Shown one piece after another: positions 1-7,211 of a stretch of 64,000 bases of DNA. The first letter of the stretch is position 1; the number at the start of each line of letters is the position of its first letter. The notes beneath the pieces were generated by a model that worked only from the letters and a program-made list of their open reading frames with translations, searched no databases and was not told where the DNA came from. The position numbers and the translations under genes were made by a program. Origin of the DNA: Streptomyces lavendulae subsp. lavendulae (GTDB taxonomy: Bacteria > Actinomycetota > Actinomycetes > Streptomycetales > Streptomycetaceae); the NCBI RefSeq assembly GCF_002803845.1, contig NZ_CP024985.1, positions 744,001-808,000 of the forward strand. Reading direction: 5' to 3'.

Positions 1-211
1 CCCGGGGTGAATCGTTTCTGTCTACGTCGCAGATACACACCCGCGTCCCCCCGCGGCATCAGCGGCACGAGGGTCCGGGGACCTCCATCACTCCCCGGGC
101 CCTCGCTCCCCCGCCGCGCCCGCCACCGCCGACGCCGTCGCGGCCCCTAGGGTTGGGCGCGGACGGCCGGCGGGCCGCACCGGGCGGGCGTACGAGGAGG
201 GCGTGGACATC

Positions 212-1354
212 GTGGCGGCCAACGGCGACGGCACGGGCGGGCGGGAGCTCTTCGAAGTCCCCCGGGAGGTGTCGTACTTCAACACCGCCGGCATCGCCCC
301 CACCCTGACGGCGTCCCTGGAAGCGGGCGGGGCCGCCCTGGCGTGGCGGGCCAGGCCCTGGAAGATCCGTACCGACGACTGGTTCGACGGCGCCGAGCGC
401 CGCCGGGCCCTCTTCGCCTCCCTCGTCGGCGCCACCGCCGCGGACATCGCCCTCATCCCCGCGACCAGCTACGGATGCGCCACCGCCGCCGCCAACGTGG
501 CCGTCGGGCCCGGCCGGCAGGTGGTCGTCCTGGACGGCGAGTACCCGTCGGGCATCTACACCTGGCGCCGCTGCGCGGCCGAGCGCGGGGCGGAGCTGCG
601 CACCGTGTCCCGCGCGCCGGGGCAGGGGTGGACCGAGGCCGTGCTGGAGGCGATCGGCGAGCGGACCGCCGTGGTGTCGGTACCGCAGGTCCACTGGACG
701 GACGGGGCCTCGCTCGACCTGGTGGCGGTCTCCCGGGCGGCCCGCGCGGCCGGGGCGGCACTGGTGGTCGACGCCAGCCAGTCCGCCGGGGCCGTACCCC
801 TCGACGTCCGCGAGGTCCGGCCCGACTTCCTCTTCGCGGTCGGCTACAAGTGGCTGCTCGGACCCTTCGGACTGGGCTACCTCTACGTCGACCCCGCCCA
901 TCACGGCGGCCGGCCGCTGGAGGAGAACTGGATCGTGCGCCGGGACGCGCGCGACTTCAGCCGGCTCGTCGACTACCGCGACGCCTACCAGGACGGCGCC
1001 CGCCGCTTCGACGTGGGACAGCGCACCGCGTTCGAGCTCACGCCCATGGCCGTGGCCGCGCTGGAGCAGATGAACGCGTGGACCCCGTCCGGGGTCGCCC
1101 GGGCCCTCGCCCGGCACACCGCCCGCATCGGCGAGGCCGCCCTGGCGGCGGGCTGGACGGTACCCGAGCCGCGCGGCCCCCACATGCTCGGCGTCCACCT
1201 GCCCGCGGGTGTGAGGCCGCGTCTCCTGGAGTACCTGGAGGCACGGGGCATCCACACCGCCGCGCGCGGTGACGCCCTGCGGATCAGTCCGCACATGCAC
1301 ACCACCGACGAGGACGTCGACCGGCTCACCGCCGCGTTCCGCCGCCACCACTGA
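212..1354 (+). CDS. Class V aminotransferase family PLP enzyme
   Basis: About 380 residues, the usual size of fold-type I PLP enzymes of the cysteine desulfurase/kynureninase/isopenicillin-N-epimerase group. The N-terminal FNTAGIAP motif, the VDASQSAGAVPLDV segment (PLP-binding Asp) and the GYKWLLGPFG segment (Schiff-base Lys) are all visible. No Fe-S-type catalytic Cys loop is obvious, so a generic aminotransferase or lyase is safer than a desulfurase. Two in-frame GTG codons exist: 203 lies only 2 bases after the GAGGAGG Shine-Dalgarno at 194-200, while 212 has an 11-base spacing and is preferred. The gene is followed by a strong hairpin. The substrate is unknown. Confidence 0.85.
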   Translation: MAANGDGTGGRELFEVPREVSYFNTAGIAPTLTASLEAGGAALAWRARPWKIRTDDWFDGAERRRALFASLVGATAADIALIPATSYGCATAAANVAVGPGRQVVVLDGEYPSGIYTWRRCAAERGAELRTVSRAPGQGWTEAVLEAIGERTAVVSVPQVHWTDGASLDLVAVSRAARAAGAALVVDASQSAGAVPLDVREVRPDFLFAVGYKWLLGPFGLGYLYVDPAHHGGRPLEENWIVRRDARDFSRLVDYRDAYQDGARRFDVGQRTAFELTPMAVAALEQMNAWTPSGVARALARHTARIGEAALAAGWTVPEPRGPHMLGVHLPAGVRPRLLEYLEARGIHTAARGDALRISPHMHTTDEDVDRLTAAFRRHH

Positions 1355-1369
1355 TCCGGAGAACGGAAA

Positions 1370-1399
1370 GGCCCCGGCCTCCCTGAGGAGGCCGGGGCC
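1370..1399. terminator. Bidirectional intrinsic terminator
   Basis: A perfect 13-bp stem (1370-1382 with 1387-1399) closes a CTGA tetraloop. Read on the minus strand it is followed by TTTCCGTTC, so it best serves the tRNA-like gene on that strand. It also lies directly downstream of the aminotransferase on the plus strand. Confidence 0.8.
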
Positions 1400-1405
1400 C
1401 GATCG

Positions 1406-1475
1406 AGCGCTGGGCAGGCCTTGCACCTGCATCCCCCCACGGGAAGTGGGGTGTCTTTCCTTGGACCACCAACGC
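1406..1475 (-). tRNA. tRNA-Gly-like RNA, anticodon UCC, copy 1
   Basis: The minus strand folds by hand into a cloverleaf. It has a 7-bp acceptor stem (GCGUUGG with CCAGCGC), U8, a short 3-bp D-stem (GUC/GAC) with loop CAAGGAAA containing the GG pair, and a 5-bp anticodon stem with the 7-base loop CUUCCCG (U33, anticodon UCC). A 4-base variable loop is followed by a 5-bp T-stem (GCAGG/CCUGC) with the 7-base loop UGCAAGG, then discriminator U73. The known bacterial glycine identity elements G1-C72, C2-G71, G3-C70, C35, C36 and U73 are all present. CCA is not encoded. Odd features are UGCAA in place of UUCRA in the T-loop, C37, and the 3-bp D-stem. It is not a standard elongator tRNA. An identical copy lies at 2983-3052. 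Confidence 0.6.
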
Positions 1476-1516
1476 CTGTCCCACCACCGCGTTCCGCAGG
1501 GGCGAGCTCTAGATCA

Positions 1517-1522
1517 ACTCTA
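1517..1522 (-). promoter_or_regulatory. Candidate -10 box of tRNA-like copy 1
   Basis: The minus strand reads TAGAGT followed by TGATCT, 47 bases before the mature 5' end of the tRNA-like RNA. Copy 2 has TACATT followed by GATCT at a matching distance (45). No good -35 is visible for this copy. Confidence 0.35.
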
Positions 1523-1554
1523 CCGCACCGATCCGGCCCCGGCGGACACCCCCG

Positions 1555-1815
1555 TCAGTCGACGTCGAGGTGGTAGGCACCGGCCCGGGCGTCGGCGAAG
1601 AGGGTGAACTGCACCTGCTCACCACCGGGGTCGTCACCGCTGTCCACCTCCACCGGTTCGGCGTCCACCAGGACGTACTCCCCGTACCCTTCGAAGTCTC
1701 CCGGCCCGTCGGCCACACCGATGTGGATCGGCGTCTCGTCGGGCAGGTCTGCGAGTGCCGCGCGCAGTCGCGCCGCGGTCCACACCTGTGGGGCGTGGTC
1801 GAACATGTCAGCCAT
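1555..1815 (-). CDS. DUF6225-like small acidic protein
   Basis: An 86-residue acidic cytoplasmic protein whose sequence (DHAPQVWTAARLRAAL, then PDETPIHIGVADGPG) resembles a small Streptomyces family I recall as DUF6225; no function is known. No Shine-Dalgarno is visible. Instead a TAACCT -10 box (1827-1822 on the minus strand) ends 6 bases before the ATG, so the mRNA may be leaderless. The gene lies between the two tRNA-like genes and on their strand. Copy 1's candidate promoter lies just downstream of its stop. Confidence 0.75.
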   Translation of the reverse strand: MADMFDHAPQVWTAARLRAALADLPDETPIHIGVADGPGDFEGYGEYVLVDAEPVEVDSGDDPGGEQVQFTLFADARAGAYHLDVD

Positions 1816-2036
1816 GCCCCGAGGTTAGGGCCGTTGCCCGTACGCGCCTCCGCGCCGCGCCGCGCACGCGCGGCGGTGGCGGCATACGGGTGGAACCACC
1901 GGGGGACGACGGCGCGACTTCGGCTTTCTCCGGAACGCAAGAGTGCGGCGGATCTTCACGGAAGGGCAGTTGCGCCCGCGTGTTGGCGGGTAGCATCCGG
2001 CAGCAACACCGTGAGGTATGAGGAGAGTGAGCCGCT

Positions 2037-2927
2037 ATGGCGAACGAGTCGGACACCACACCCATCCACAACGTGTACGCACAGCGGTTCGCCGCCGATC
2101 TGGAGACCAACCGCAAGGAGCAGGAGCTCGTCTCCGTCCAGATCACGGAACTCGAAGTGCGACTGGCGCAGTTGAAGTCGGACGAGAACTGGCTGCTCGG
2201 CATCCAGGGCACCCTGCCCTCGGAAGCGGAGAAGGAGCGGGCGGCCGCCGCCCCCGCGACCGCCCCCGCCGATGACACCCGGGACGCACCGGAGGCGCCC
2301 GTCACGCCCGCGGCGTCCGCGACGGGCCCAGCCTCCGGTGGCGTGCCCAAGCCCCGGCAGGCCAGGAAGGCGACGGGAACGACCTCCCGCGCCAGGACGG
2401 CCACACCCGCCAAAAAGGCCTCCTCCGCCGCGCCGGCCGGCACGAAAGCCGACGTCAAGGCCGAATCGAAGGCCGGCGCGAAGACCTCGCCCAAGGCCGT
2501 GACGAAGGCGCGGGCCACCACGCGCAAGTCCGCCGCCCCGAAGCCCCCGGTGGCCGCCACTGTCCCCGAGCCGAAGGCCGACAAGGCCGGTAAGACCGGC
2601 AGGGCCGCGGAACCGCCGCTGCGCGAGCTGGTACTGGCCCTCCTGGTCGGAGCCGCGGAGCCCCGCCTGGTCAGCGAGGTCGCCTCCGCCCTGATCGAGG
2701 CCCACCCCGGCCGGCCGACCTCCACCCAGGTGGTGCGCAACGCCCTCGAAGCCCTCGCCAAGAAGGGCTCCATCGAGAAGGAGCACAAGCAGGGCTCGGT
2801 GATGTACACCGCGCCCCGGCCCGCCGCTCCCGAACCGGCCCCGGCCCCGGCCCCGGCCCCGGCCGCGGCCGCGGAACCCGTCGCGGAGCCCGTCGCCGCC
2901 CCGGAGACCGTGGCCGCGGAGGTCTGA
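2037..2927 (+). CDS. Putative regulator with coiled coil and C-terminal winged helix
   Basis: 296 residues in three parts. Residues 1-70 are charged and helical, probably a coiled coil (KEQELVSVQITELEVRLAQLK). Residues 75-190 are a low-complexity Ala/Pro/Lys linker with lysine spacing reminiscent of histone-H1-like tails. Residues 195-265 form a winged-helix-like module (LRELVLALLVG, then TSTQVVRNALEALAKKGSIEK). A Pro-Ala-rich tail ends the protein. The fold suggests DNA binding, perhaps nucleoid-associated; this is inference. An AGGAGA Shine-Dalgarno lies about 10 bases before the ATG. The terminator at 2945-2976 serves its 3' end. Proteins with this N-terminus are common in Streptomyces but uncharacterised as far as I know. 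Confidence 0.8.
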   Translation: MANESDTTPIHNVYAQRFAADLETNRKEQELVSVQITELEVRLAQLKSDENWLLGIQGTLPSEAEKERAAAAPATAPADDTRDAPEAPVTPAASATGPASGGVPKPRQARKATGTTSRARTATPAKKASSAAPAGTKADVKAESKAGAKTSPKAVTKARATTRKSAAPKPPVAATVPEPKADKAGKTGRAAEPPLRELVLALLVGAAEPRLVSEVASALIEAHPGRPTSTQVVRNALEALAKKGSIEKEHKQGSVMYTAPRPAAPEPAPAPAPAPAAAAEPVAEPVAAPETVAAEV

Positions 2928-2944
2928 CCGCCCGGGACGACAGA

Positions 2945-2976
2945 AGGCCCCGCCCTCCGTGAGGAGGACGGGGCCT
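2945..2976. terminator. Bidirectional terminator between the winged-helix gene and tRNA-like copy 2
   Basis: A 14-bp stem with one mismatch (2945-2958 with 2963-2976) closes a GTGA loop. It ends the plus-strand gene, and on the minus strand follows the tRNA-like RNA by only a few bases, with TCTGTC after the stem. Confidence 0.75.
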
Positions 2977-2982
2977 GGTCCG

Positions 2983-3052
2983 AGCGCTGGGCAGGCCTTG
3001 CACCTGCATCCCCCCACGGGAAGTGGGGTGTCTTTCCTTGGACCACCAACGC
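2983..3052 (-). tRNA. tRNA-Gly-like RNA, anticodon UCC, copy 2
   Basis: Identical over 72 bases (2981-3052) to the copy at 1404-1475, with the same cloverleaf, UCC anticodon, GUGCAA T-loop entry and glycine identity elements. The flanks differ, although both share a GTCCCACC-N-CCGC block just upstream of the 5' end, seen on the plus strand after 3052. In this copy the bases after U73 (CGGACCA) could also pair with UGGUCC of the D-arm, an alternative fold that copy 1 cannot make. It has its own promoter-like element and terminator, so it looks like an autonomous transcription unit rather than part of a tRNA operon. Confidence 0.6.
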
Positions 3053-3091
3053 GAGTCCCACCGCCGCTTGCGCGGCCGTAAGAACAAGATC

Positions 3092-3120
3092 AATGTAGCA
3101 CGACGTCACCCGGGGCCCAA
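3092..3120 (-). promoter_or_regulatory. Candidate promoter of tRNA-like copy 2
   Basis: On the minus strand TTGGGC (3120-3115) and TACATT (3097-3092) are separated by exactly 17 bases. The -10 lies 45 bases before the tRNA-like 5' end. This is compatible with an HrdB-type promoter. Confidence 0.45.
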
Positions 3121-3146
3121 AGAGGAGCGCCGGACGGCGCCGTGCC

Positions 3147-3152
3147 TACAAT
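3147..3152 (+). promoter_or_regulatory. -10 box TACAAT of a probable leaderless gene
   Basis: A perfect TANNNT hexamer ends 6 bases before the ATG at 3159, placing the likely transcription start at or next to the start codon. No strong -35 is visible. Confidence 0.55.
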
Positions 3153-3158
3153 GGCGGA

Positions 3159-3482
3159 ATGATCTTCATTGTGGTGAAATTCGCCGTCAAGCCCGAATAC
3201 GTCGACCAGTGGCCCGAGAAGGTCGCGGAGTTCACCCGCGCCACCCGGGCGGAGCCGGGCAACCTGTGGTTCGAGTGGTCGCGCAGCCTGGAGGAACCCG
3301 ACACCTACGTGCTGGTCGAGGCCTTCCAGGACGACGCGGCGGAGGCACACGTGACCTCCGATCACTTCCGCGCCGCCCTGGAGACGATGCGTCCGCTGGT
3401 CGCCCGGACCCCCGACATCGTCAGCACCACCATCCAGGGCGCCACCGGCTGGAGCCGGATGGGTGAGCTCCAGGTCGACTGA
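3159..3482 (+). CDS. Antibiotic biosynthesis monooxygenase (ABM) domain protein
   Basis: 107 residues forming a single dimeric ferredoxin-like ABM domain: IFIVVKFAVKPEYVDQW, FTRATRAEPGNLWFEWSRS, YVLVEAFQDDAAEAHVTSDHF. Such proteins act as cofactor-free quinol monooxygenases or quinone-handling enzymes, or have unknown roles; the length is typical. The ATG at 3159 lacks a Shine-Dalgarno and sits 6 bases after a TACAAT box. The gene is convergent with the MFS transporter, whose stop is 3 bases away. Confidence 0.85.
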   Translation: MIFIVVKFAVKPEYVDQWPEKVAEFTRATRAEPGNLWFEWSRSLEEPDTYVLVEAFQDDAAEAHVTSDHFRAALETMRPLVARTPDIVSTTIQGATGWSRMGELQVD

Positions 3483-3485
3483 GCG

Positions 3486-4751
3486 TCACCTCCGGTTCCG
3501 CGCCCGGGCCCCGTCGGCCCATTCGTCGGCGGTGGCGCGGGCGCGGGCCACGTAAGGCCGGGAGGCCAGGGTGACGGCGGCCGAGAGCAGGGCGACGACG
3601 GTGATCGTGACACCGGGGGCGAGGTACTGGGCGGCGCCGCCGGCGATCGCGGCGCCGAGGCCCTGACAGGTCATCCGGCCGGCGGACTCGACCCCCTGGA
3701 CCTGCCCGCGGACCGCCTCGGGGGTCAGTTCGAGGAGGGCCTCCTGCAGGGGCAGGGTGGCGGCGAATCCGATGCCGGACACGAACACGGCCGCCGCGAC
3801 GACCGCGACGGGCGGGGAGAAGGCGAACAGCAGGTACGGGACGGCCAGCAGCAGCCGCAGGGCGAAGGCGTGGCGCCGCCGCCGCTCGGCCGTGAGCAGG
3901 CGCCCGACGGCCAGGTCCCCGAGGAGCATGCCGGCCGACCCGGCGGCCAGCAGGGTACCGGCGTCCCGGGGCGCGTAGGAGATGAACAGGGCCTCGCAGC
4001 CGACGATCAGCCCGTTGGGCACCCAGAGGTTCAGCAGCAGCGCGCGTCGGCCCGGGTGGGAGAAGAGCGCGGCGTTCGTCGTCCAGGTCTGACGCAGTCC
4101 GGGGCGGCGGGTCAGCCGGATGGTGCGTTCCCGGACGGTGGTCGCGACCACCACCAGGGAGAGCGCGGCCAGGGCCGAGGCGACGCCGATGAGCCCGCGC
4201 GGGCTCGTGTACCGGAGCGCCAGCGCCCCGACGGCGTAGCCGAGGATCGCCGTGCCGCCGGAGGTGATGTTGATCAGGGAGCGGGCCAGTGCGTACGCGG
4301 AGACGGGCACCACTTCGGCGAGCAGCCCCATGCGGGTACCGGTCCCCAGGGACTGGAAGAACCCGAGCAGCAGGAGCAGGGCGAACCTGACGGTCAGCGG
4401 GATCCCCGGGACCGCCTGCGCGGCCACTCCGGCGAGCGTGAGGCACTGGAGCGCGACGAGGGTGCGGCGGGGGCGGCGGCCGTCCGCGACCGACATCAGG
4501 GTCAGCGCTCCGAGCACCGTGGCGAAGGTCGCGCCGTACATGGTGACGGCGGTGAGGAAGGGCGAACCTGTCTGCCGGTCGACGATCGTGCCGAGGGCGA
4601 AGCCCGACAGGGTGGCGGCGGCGGCCGTCAGGGTGAATCCGGCGTAGAGGCCGGCGAATTCGCGGGACCGGAGCAGGGCCCGGTATCCGGCGGGGGCGGC
4701 TGCGGGGCCGCCGGTGGCGGGGGCGTGGGAAACGGAGTGGTCGGAAGGCAT
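3486..4751 (-). CDS. MFS transporter
   Basis: 421 residues with about 12 hydrophobic segments, the single-domain major facilitator size, likely a drug or metabolite exporter in the plasma membrane. The N-terminal YRALLRSREFAGLYAGFTL and the loop VADGRRPRRTLVAL are typical of the family. The start at 4751 is set by GGAGG just upstream on the minus strand; longer in-frame readings give a non-hydrophobic, arginine-rich extension and are rejected. The substrate is unknown. Confidence 0.85.
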   Translation of the reverse strand: MPSDHSVSHAPATGGPAAAPAGYRALLRSREFAGLYAGFTLTAAAATLSGFALGTIVDRQTGSPFLTAVTMYGATFATVLGALTLMSVADGRRPRRTLVALQCLTLAGVAAQAVPGIPLTVRFALLLLLGFFQSLGTGTRMGLLAEVVPVSAYALARSLINITSGGTAILGYAVGALALRYTSPRGLIGVASALAALSLVVVATTVRERTIRLTRRPGLRQTWTTNAALFSHPGRRALLLNLWVPNGLIVGCEALFISYAPRDAGTLLAAGSAGMLLGDLAVGRLLTAERRRRHAFALRLLLAVPYLLFAFSPPVAVVAAAVFVSGIGFAATLPLQEALLELTPEAVRGQVQGVESAGRMTCQGLGAAIAGGAAQYLAPGVTITVVALLSAAVTLASRPYVARARATADEWADGARARNRR

Positions 4752-4893
4752 GAAAAAAGCCTCCGAACGTGCGCACCGGGTGCGCCGCCGAAGGCCAACT
4801 CCCGGATCATAGCAGGCCGGTGGGCCGTGATCGGCACCCAGGCCGGGCCGCCCCTGCACGAGGCCGGCCCGGCCCGGCTGCCGGTCCGGGTTC

Positions 4894-5226
4894 CTAGGGT
4901 CCGAACGGGCCCGGCGGGGGGCCGCCGGCCGGGAGCGAGGCCTCCCTGAGTGCCGCGATCGCGTAGAGGGTGCCGTCGGTACGGCCCGCGAGCATGCCGC
5001 GGGGCGTGTGGACGCTCCACAGGTCCTCGGAGCCGGGTTCGGCCCTGCCGACGGGGAACGGGCGGGTGATGTCGGTGACGTCCCAGATGACGACGGCGCC
5101 GCCGGAGCGGGCCGCGCTGTAGACGCGGCCCATGCACTTGAAGACCCACGGATTCGAAGTGATCTCGCCGAGTCCCAGGGCGTGCACGCCCTGATCGGGC
5201 TTGGCGCCGGGAACCAGACCCAGCAT
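4894..5226 (-). CDS. Small protein of unknown function
   Basis: 110 residues with no recognised family. Segments such as VYSAARSGGAVVIWDVTDITRP and SVHTPRGMLAGRTDGTLYAIAAL look like one or two blades of a WD40/LVIVD-type beta-propeller, too short to make a full one. The start at 5226 is set by a GGAGG 6 bases upstream (minus strand ATGGAGGCGTAATG). It could be a fragment of a larger propeller protein or a stand-alone beta protein. It lies downstream of the GPP34 gene on the same strand. Confidence 0.55.
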   Translation of the reverse strand: MLGLVPGAKPDQGVHALGLGEITSNPWVFKCMGRVYSAARSGGAVVIWDVTDITRPFPVGRAEPGSEDLWSVHTPRGMLAGRTDGTLYAIAALREASLPAGGPPPGPFGP

Positions 5227-5297
5227 TACGCCTCCATTACACAGTGTGTCTGCCTGGAATCCCATGGTAGTCACAATGCGGGGGTGCGAACCTCCCG

Positions 5298-5918
5298 TCA
5301 GCCGCCGCCTCCTCGCCAGATGTTGTCGAAGGCCGCGTCCTCGATGGCCTTGCGCTGGCGGACGGCTCCCAGTTCCACCACCGCGTCGTTGACGGCGGCC
5401 AGCACCGTGGCCACCGAGTCGTCGGTGACGTCCGGGACGTCCTGCGCGTCCGCATGGCGGCGGCCCGGGACCCCCACGGCCTCCGCGAGCAGGACGAGTA
5501 CGGGGTCCTCCGATGCCCAGCGGTCGGCGGCCCGGCGGCGGGCGGGGGAATCGGCCGGTACCAGCGGTCCGGCCCGGAAGGACATACCGCGACGCTGCTC
5601 CCGCACGAGCAGCCCGTCGGCCTCCAGCGCGGCCCGGTAGGTGCCGGACAGGTCCCGGCCCCTGCGCCACAGCCATTCCTCGACCGGTTCGTAGGGCGCC
5701 TCCCGGACGAGCGCGGCGGCGGCCTCCCCCAGCAGGCGGTCGTCAGGCGCCGCTCCCCCGCCGGGCACGATGCGGTCGCCGTCGAGGGCGACGGCCCCGG
5801 TGGCGAGGAGGTCGACCAGCTCGGCGCCGGCGAGCGCGAGCGACAGGTCGCCCTGTCCGGCGGGCGGTCCGGACGCCCTGTCCATGGTGACGATCAGCAA
5901 GTCCCGTGGTGTGGTCAT
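5298..5918 (-). CDS. GPP34 (Golgi phosphoprotein 3-like) family protein
   Basis: 206 residues. The N-terminus TPRDLLIVTMD, the segment GDLSLALAGAELVDLLATGAVAL and the helix-rich remainder match the GPP34 family. In eukaryotes this family binds PI4P; in actinomycetes it is common but uncharacterised, probably peripheral at the membrane. The ATG at 5918 has GGAG 6 bases upstream; a GTG four codons earlier has its SD too close. It may be co-transcribed with the small gene at 4894-5226 (71-base gap). Confidence 0.85.
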   Translation of the reverse strand: MTTPRDLLIVTMDRASGPPAGQGDLSLALAGAELVDLLATGAVALDGDRIVPGGGAAPDDRLLGEAAAALVREAPYEPVEEWLWRRGRDLSGTYRAALEADGLLVREQRRGMSFRAGPLVPADSPARRRAADRWASEDPVLVLLAEAVGVPGRRHADAQDVPDVTDDSVATVLAAVNDAVVELGAVRQRKAIEDAAFDNIWRGGGG

Positions 5919-6135
5919 GAAGTGCTCCACGTCCTCTCCTGGACCCGGGCGGGGCAGGCCGCGCCGTCGCCCCGTCGGGTGCGTCCGCGGGCCCTCGTCC
6001 GGGCACGCGCGTGCCCGAGCTTACGGAGCGGGGGCGGCCACGGCATGCGTCCCGGGCCTCGCGGCACCCCCGGACGGGCGTGTCGGGGGCATAGTGCATG
6101 ATCAGGGGCCTGTTCACGCTCCTCGGGGGATTTCC

Positions 6136-7203
6136 ATGAGACGTTTCGCACCCACCACCCTGGCCGTCCTGCTGGCCCTCGGCGCGACGGCGGGGTGCGG
6201 CGGGAAGCCCGCACGGCCGGTCTCCGGCCCGGCCGCGTCCGCGACGGCGTCGCCCGCGGGCCCCTCCGCCGCACCGGTCAAGGCCCCGCCGCTCACCGAG
6301 GAGGAGGCGCGGAAGGTCGTCAAGGACCTGAGCGCGAAGGTCGAGGCCGACAGTTTCGACGCCGAGTACTGGAAGGGAGTCGCCGAGGGCCCGCTGCTGG
6401 AGCAGCAGCTCGCCGTCGTGGAGACCGCCCGGAAGTACGGGACCGACCGGCAGCCCGGGCCCACCAACACCCCGGAGACCGACCCGGCCGTGCACACGTG
6501 GACCACCGGCCAGGACGACGGCGGCGACCGCTGGATCCTCGGCGCCCACGAGCTGTCCGGCCACACCGTGGGTGACGCCCGGAACGAGACCGTGCTGCGC
6601 TGGTCCCTGTTCCACCAGCAGCGGACGGGCTCCCCCTGGCACGCGAGCTTCGTGGCGCGCGCCGAGGACGCGAAGGACCTGCCGCAGATCGCCGTAGGCG
6701 CCGACGGGCGGGCCGCCACCGGCGGGGACACGTCGGGACTCGCCGCGAACCCGGCGGACGTCTGCGGGCGCTACGGCGACTACCTGCACACCGACGCCGG
6801 CGAGGGCGGTGTGAAGTGGAGCAAGGAGGTCGTCTCCCGGCGCGAGGCATTCGCCGACGGCCTCAAGGCCGAGCGCAAGAGCCTCGGCGACCCGGTCAGG
6901 CTCGAAGCCGGGGCCGATACCGTCCGCACCCCGCACGGCCCCGTCTGGCGGACCACCGACGGCGGCGCGCTCGTCGCCTGCACGACCGTCAGCAAGCTGT
7001 ACACGGAGATGGGCCCGGGGCGCTCGACGAAGTTCAGCAGCAGCGGCTGGGCGGGTACGACGGGCATCCCCTGGGCCTCGTACACCGAGCGGATCATGGG
7101 GCTGACCGTGCTCAAGGTCCCGGCGGGCGCCGCCGGTGAGGTCTCCGTCGCGGCGCAGTCGCACCTGCCGTACTCCTTCGAGGGCACCAAGTACACCGGC
7201 TGA
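6136..7203 (+). CDS. Putative secreted lipoprotein, unknown function
   Basis: 355 residues. A type II signal peptide (MRRFAPTTLAVLLALG) ends at lipobox ATAGC, so the mature protein is probably lipid-anchored outside the membrane. A short Ala/Pro/Ser linker is followed by a globular region of about 300 residues with no motif I recognise. GGGGGA lies 5 bases before the ATG. It is convergent with the LysR gene, with stops 8 bases apart. Confidence 0.8.
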   Translation: MRRFAPTTLAVLLALGATAGCGGKPARPVSGPAASATASPAGPSAAPVKAPPLTEEEARKVVKDLSAKVEADSFDAEYWKGVAEGPLLEQQLAVVETARKYGTDRQPGPTNTPETDPAVHTWTTGQDDGGDRWILGAHELSGHTVGDARNETVLRWSLFHQQRTGSPWHASFVARAEDAKDLPQIAVGADGRAATGGDTSGLAANPADVCGRYGDYLHTDAGEGGVKWSKEVVSRREAFADGLKAERKSLGDPVRLEAGADTVRTPHGPVWRTTDGGALVACTTVSKLYTEMGPGRSTKFSSSGWAGTTGIPWASYTERIMGLTVLKVPAGAAGEVSVAAQSHLPYSFEGTKYTG

Positions 7204-7211
7204 CGGTGCCG

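Noticed and set aside
59..1432. Long open frame on the minus strand opposite the aminotransferase
   Set aside because: It is a high-G+C shadow with Gly/Arg/Pro-biased translation and no motif; the plus-strand frame has a coherent PLP-enzyme sequence.
1404..3052. Reading the 72-base repeat as protein-coding (short MQVQGLPSAR or GGCRCKACPAL peptides)
   Set aside because: The peptides diverge right after the repeat, and the stem pairing and terminators fit an RNA product far better.
1404..3052. The 72-base repeats as attachment sites or insertion-sequence ends
   Set aside because: No integrase, transposase or target duplication is present, and the repeats are direct copies each with its own terminator.
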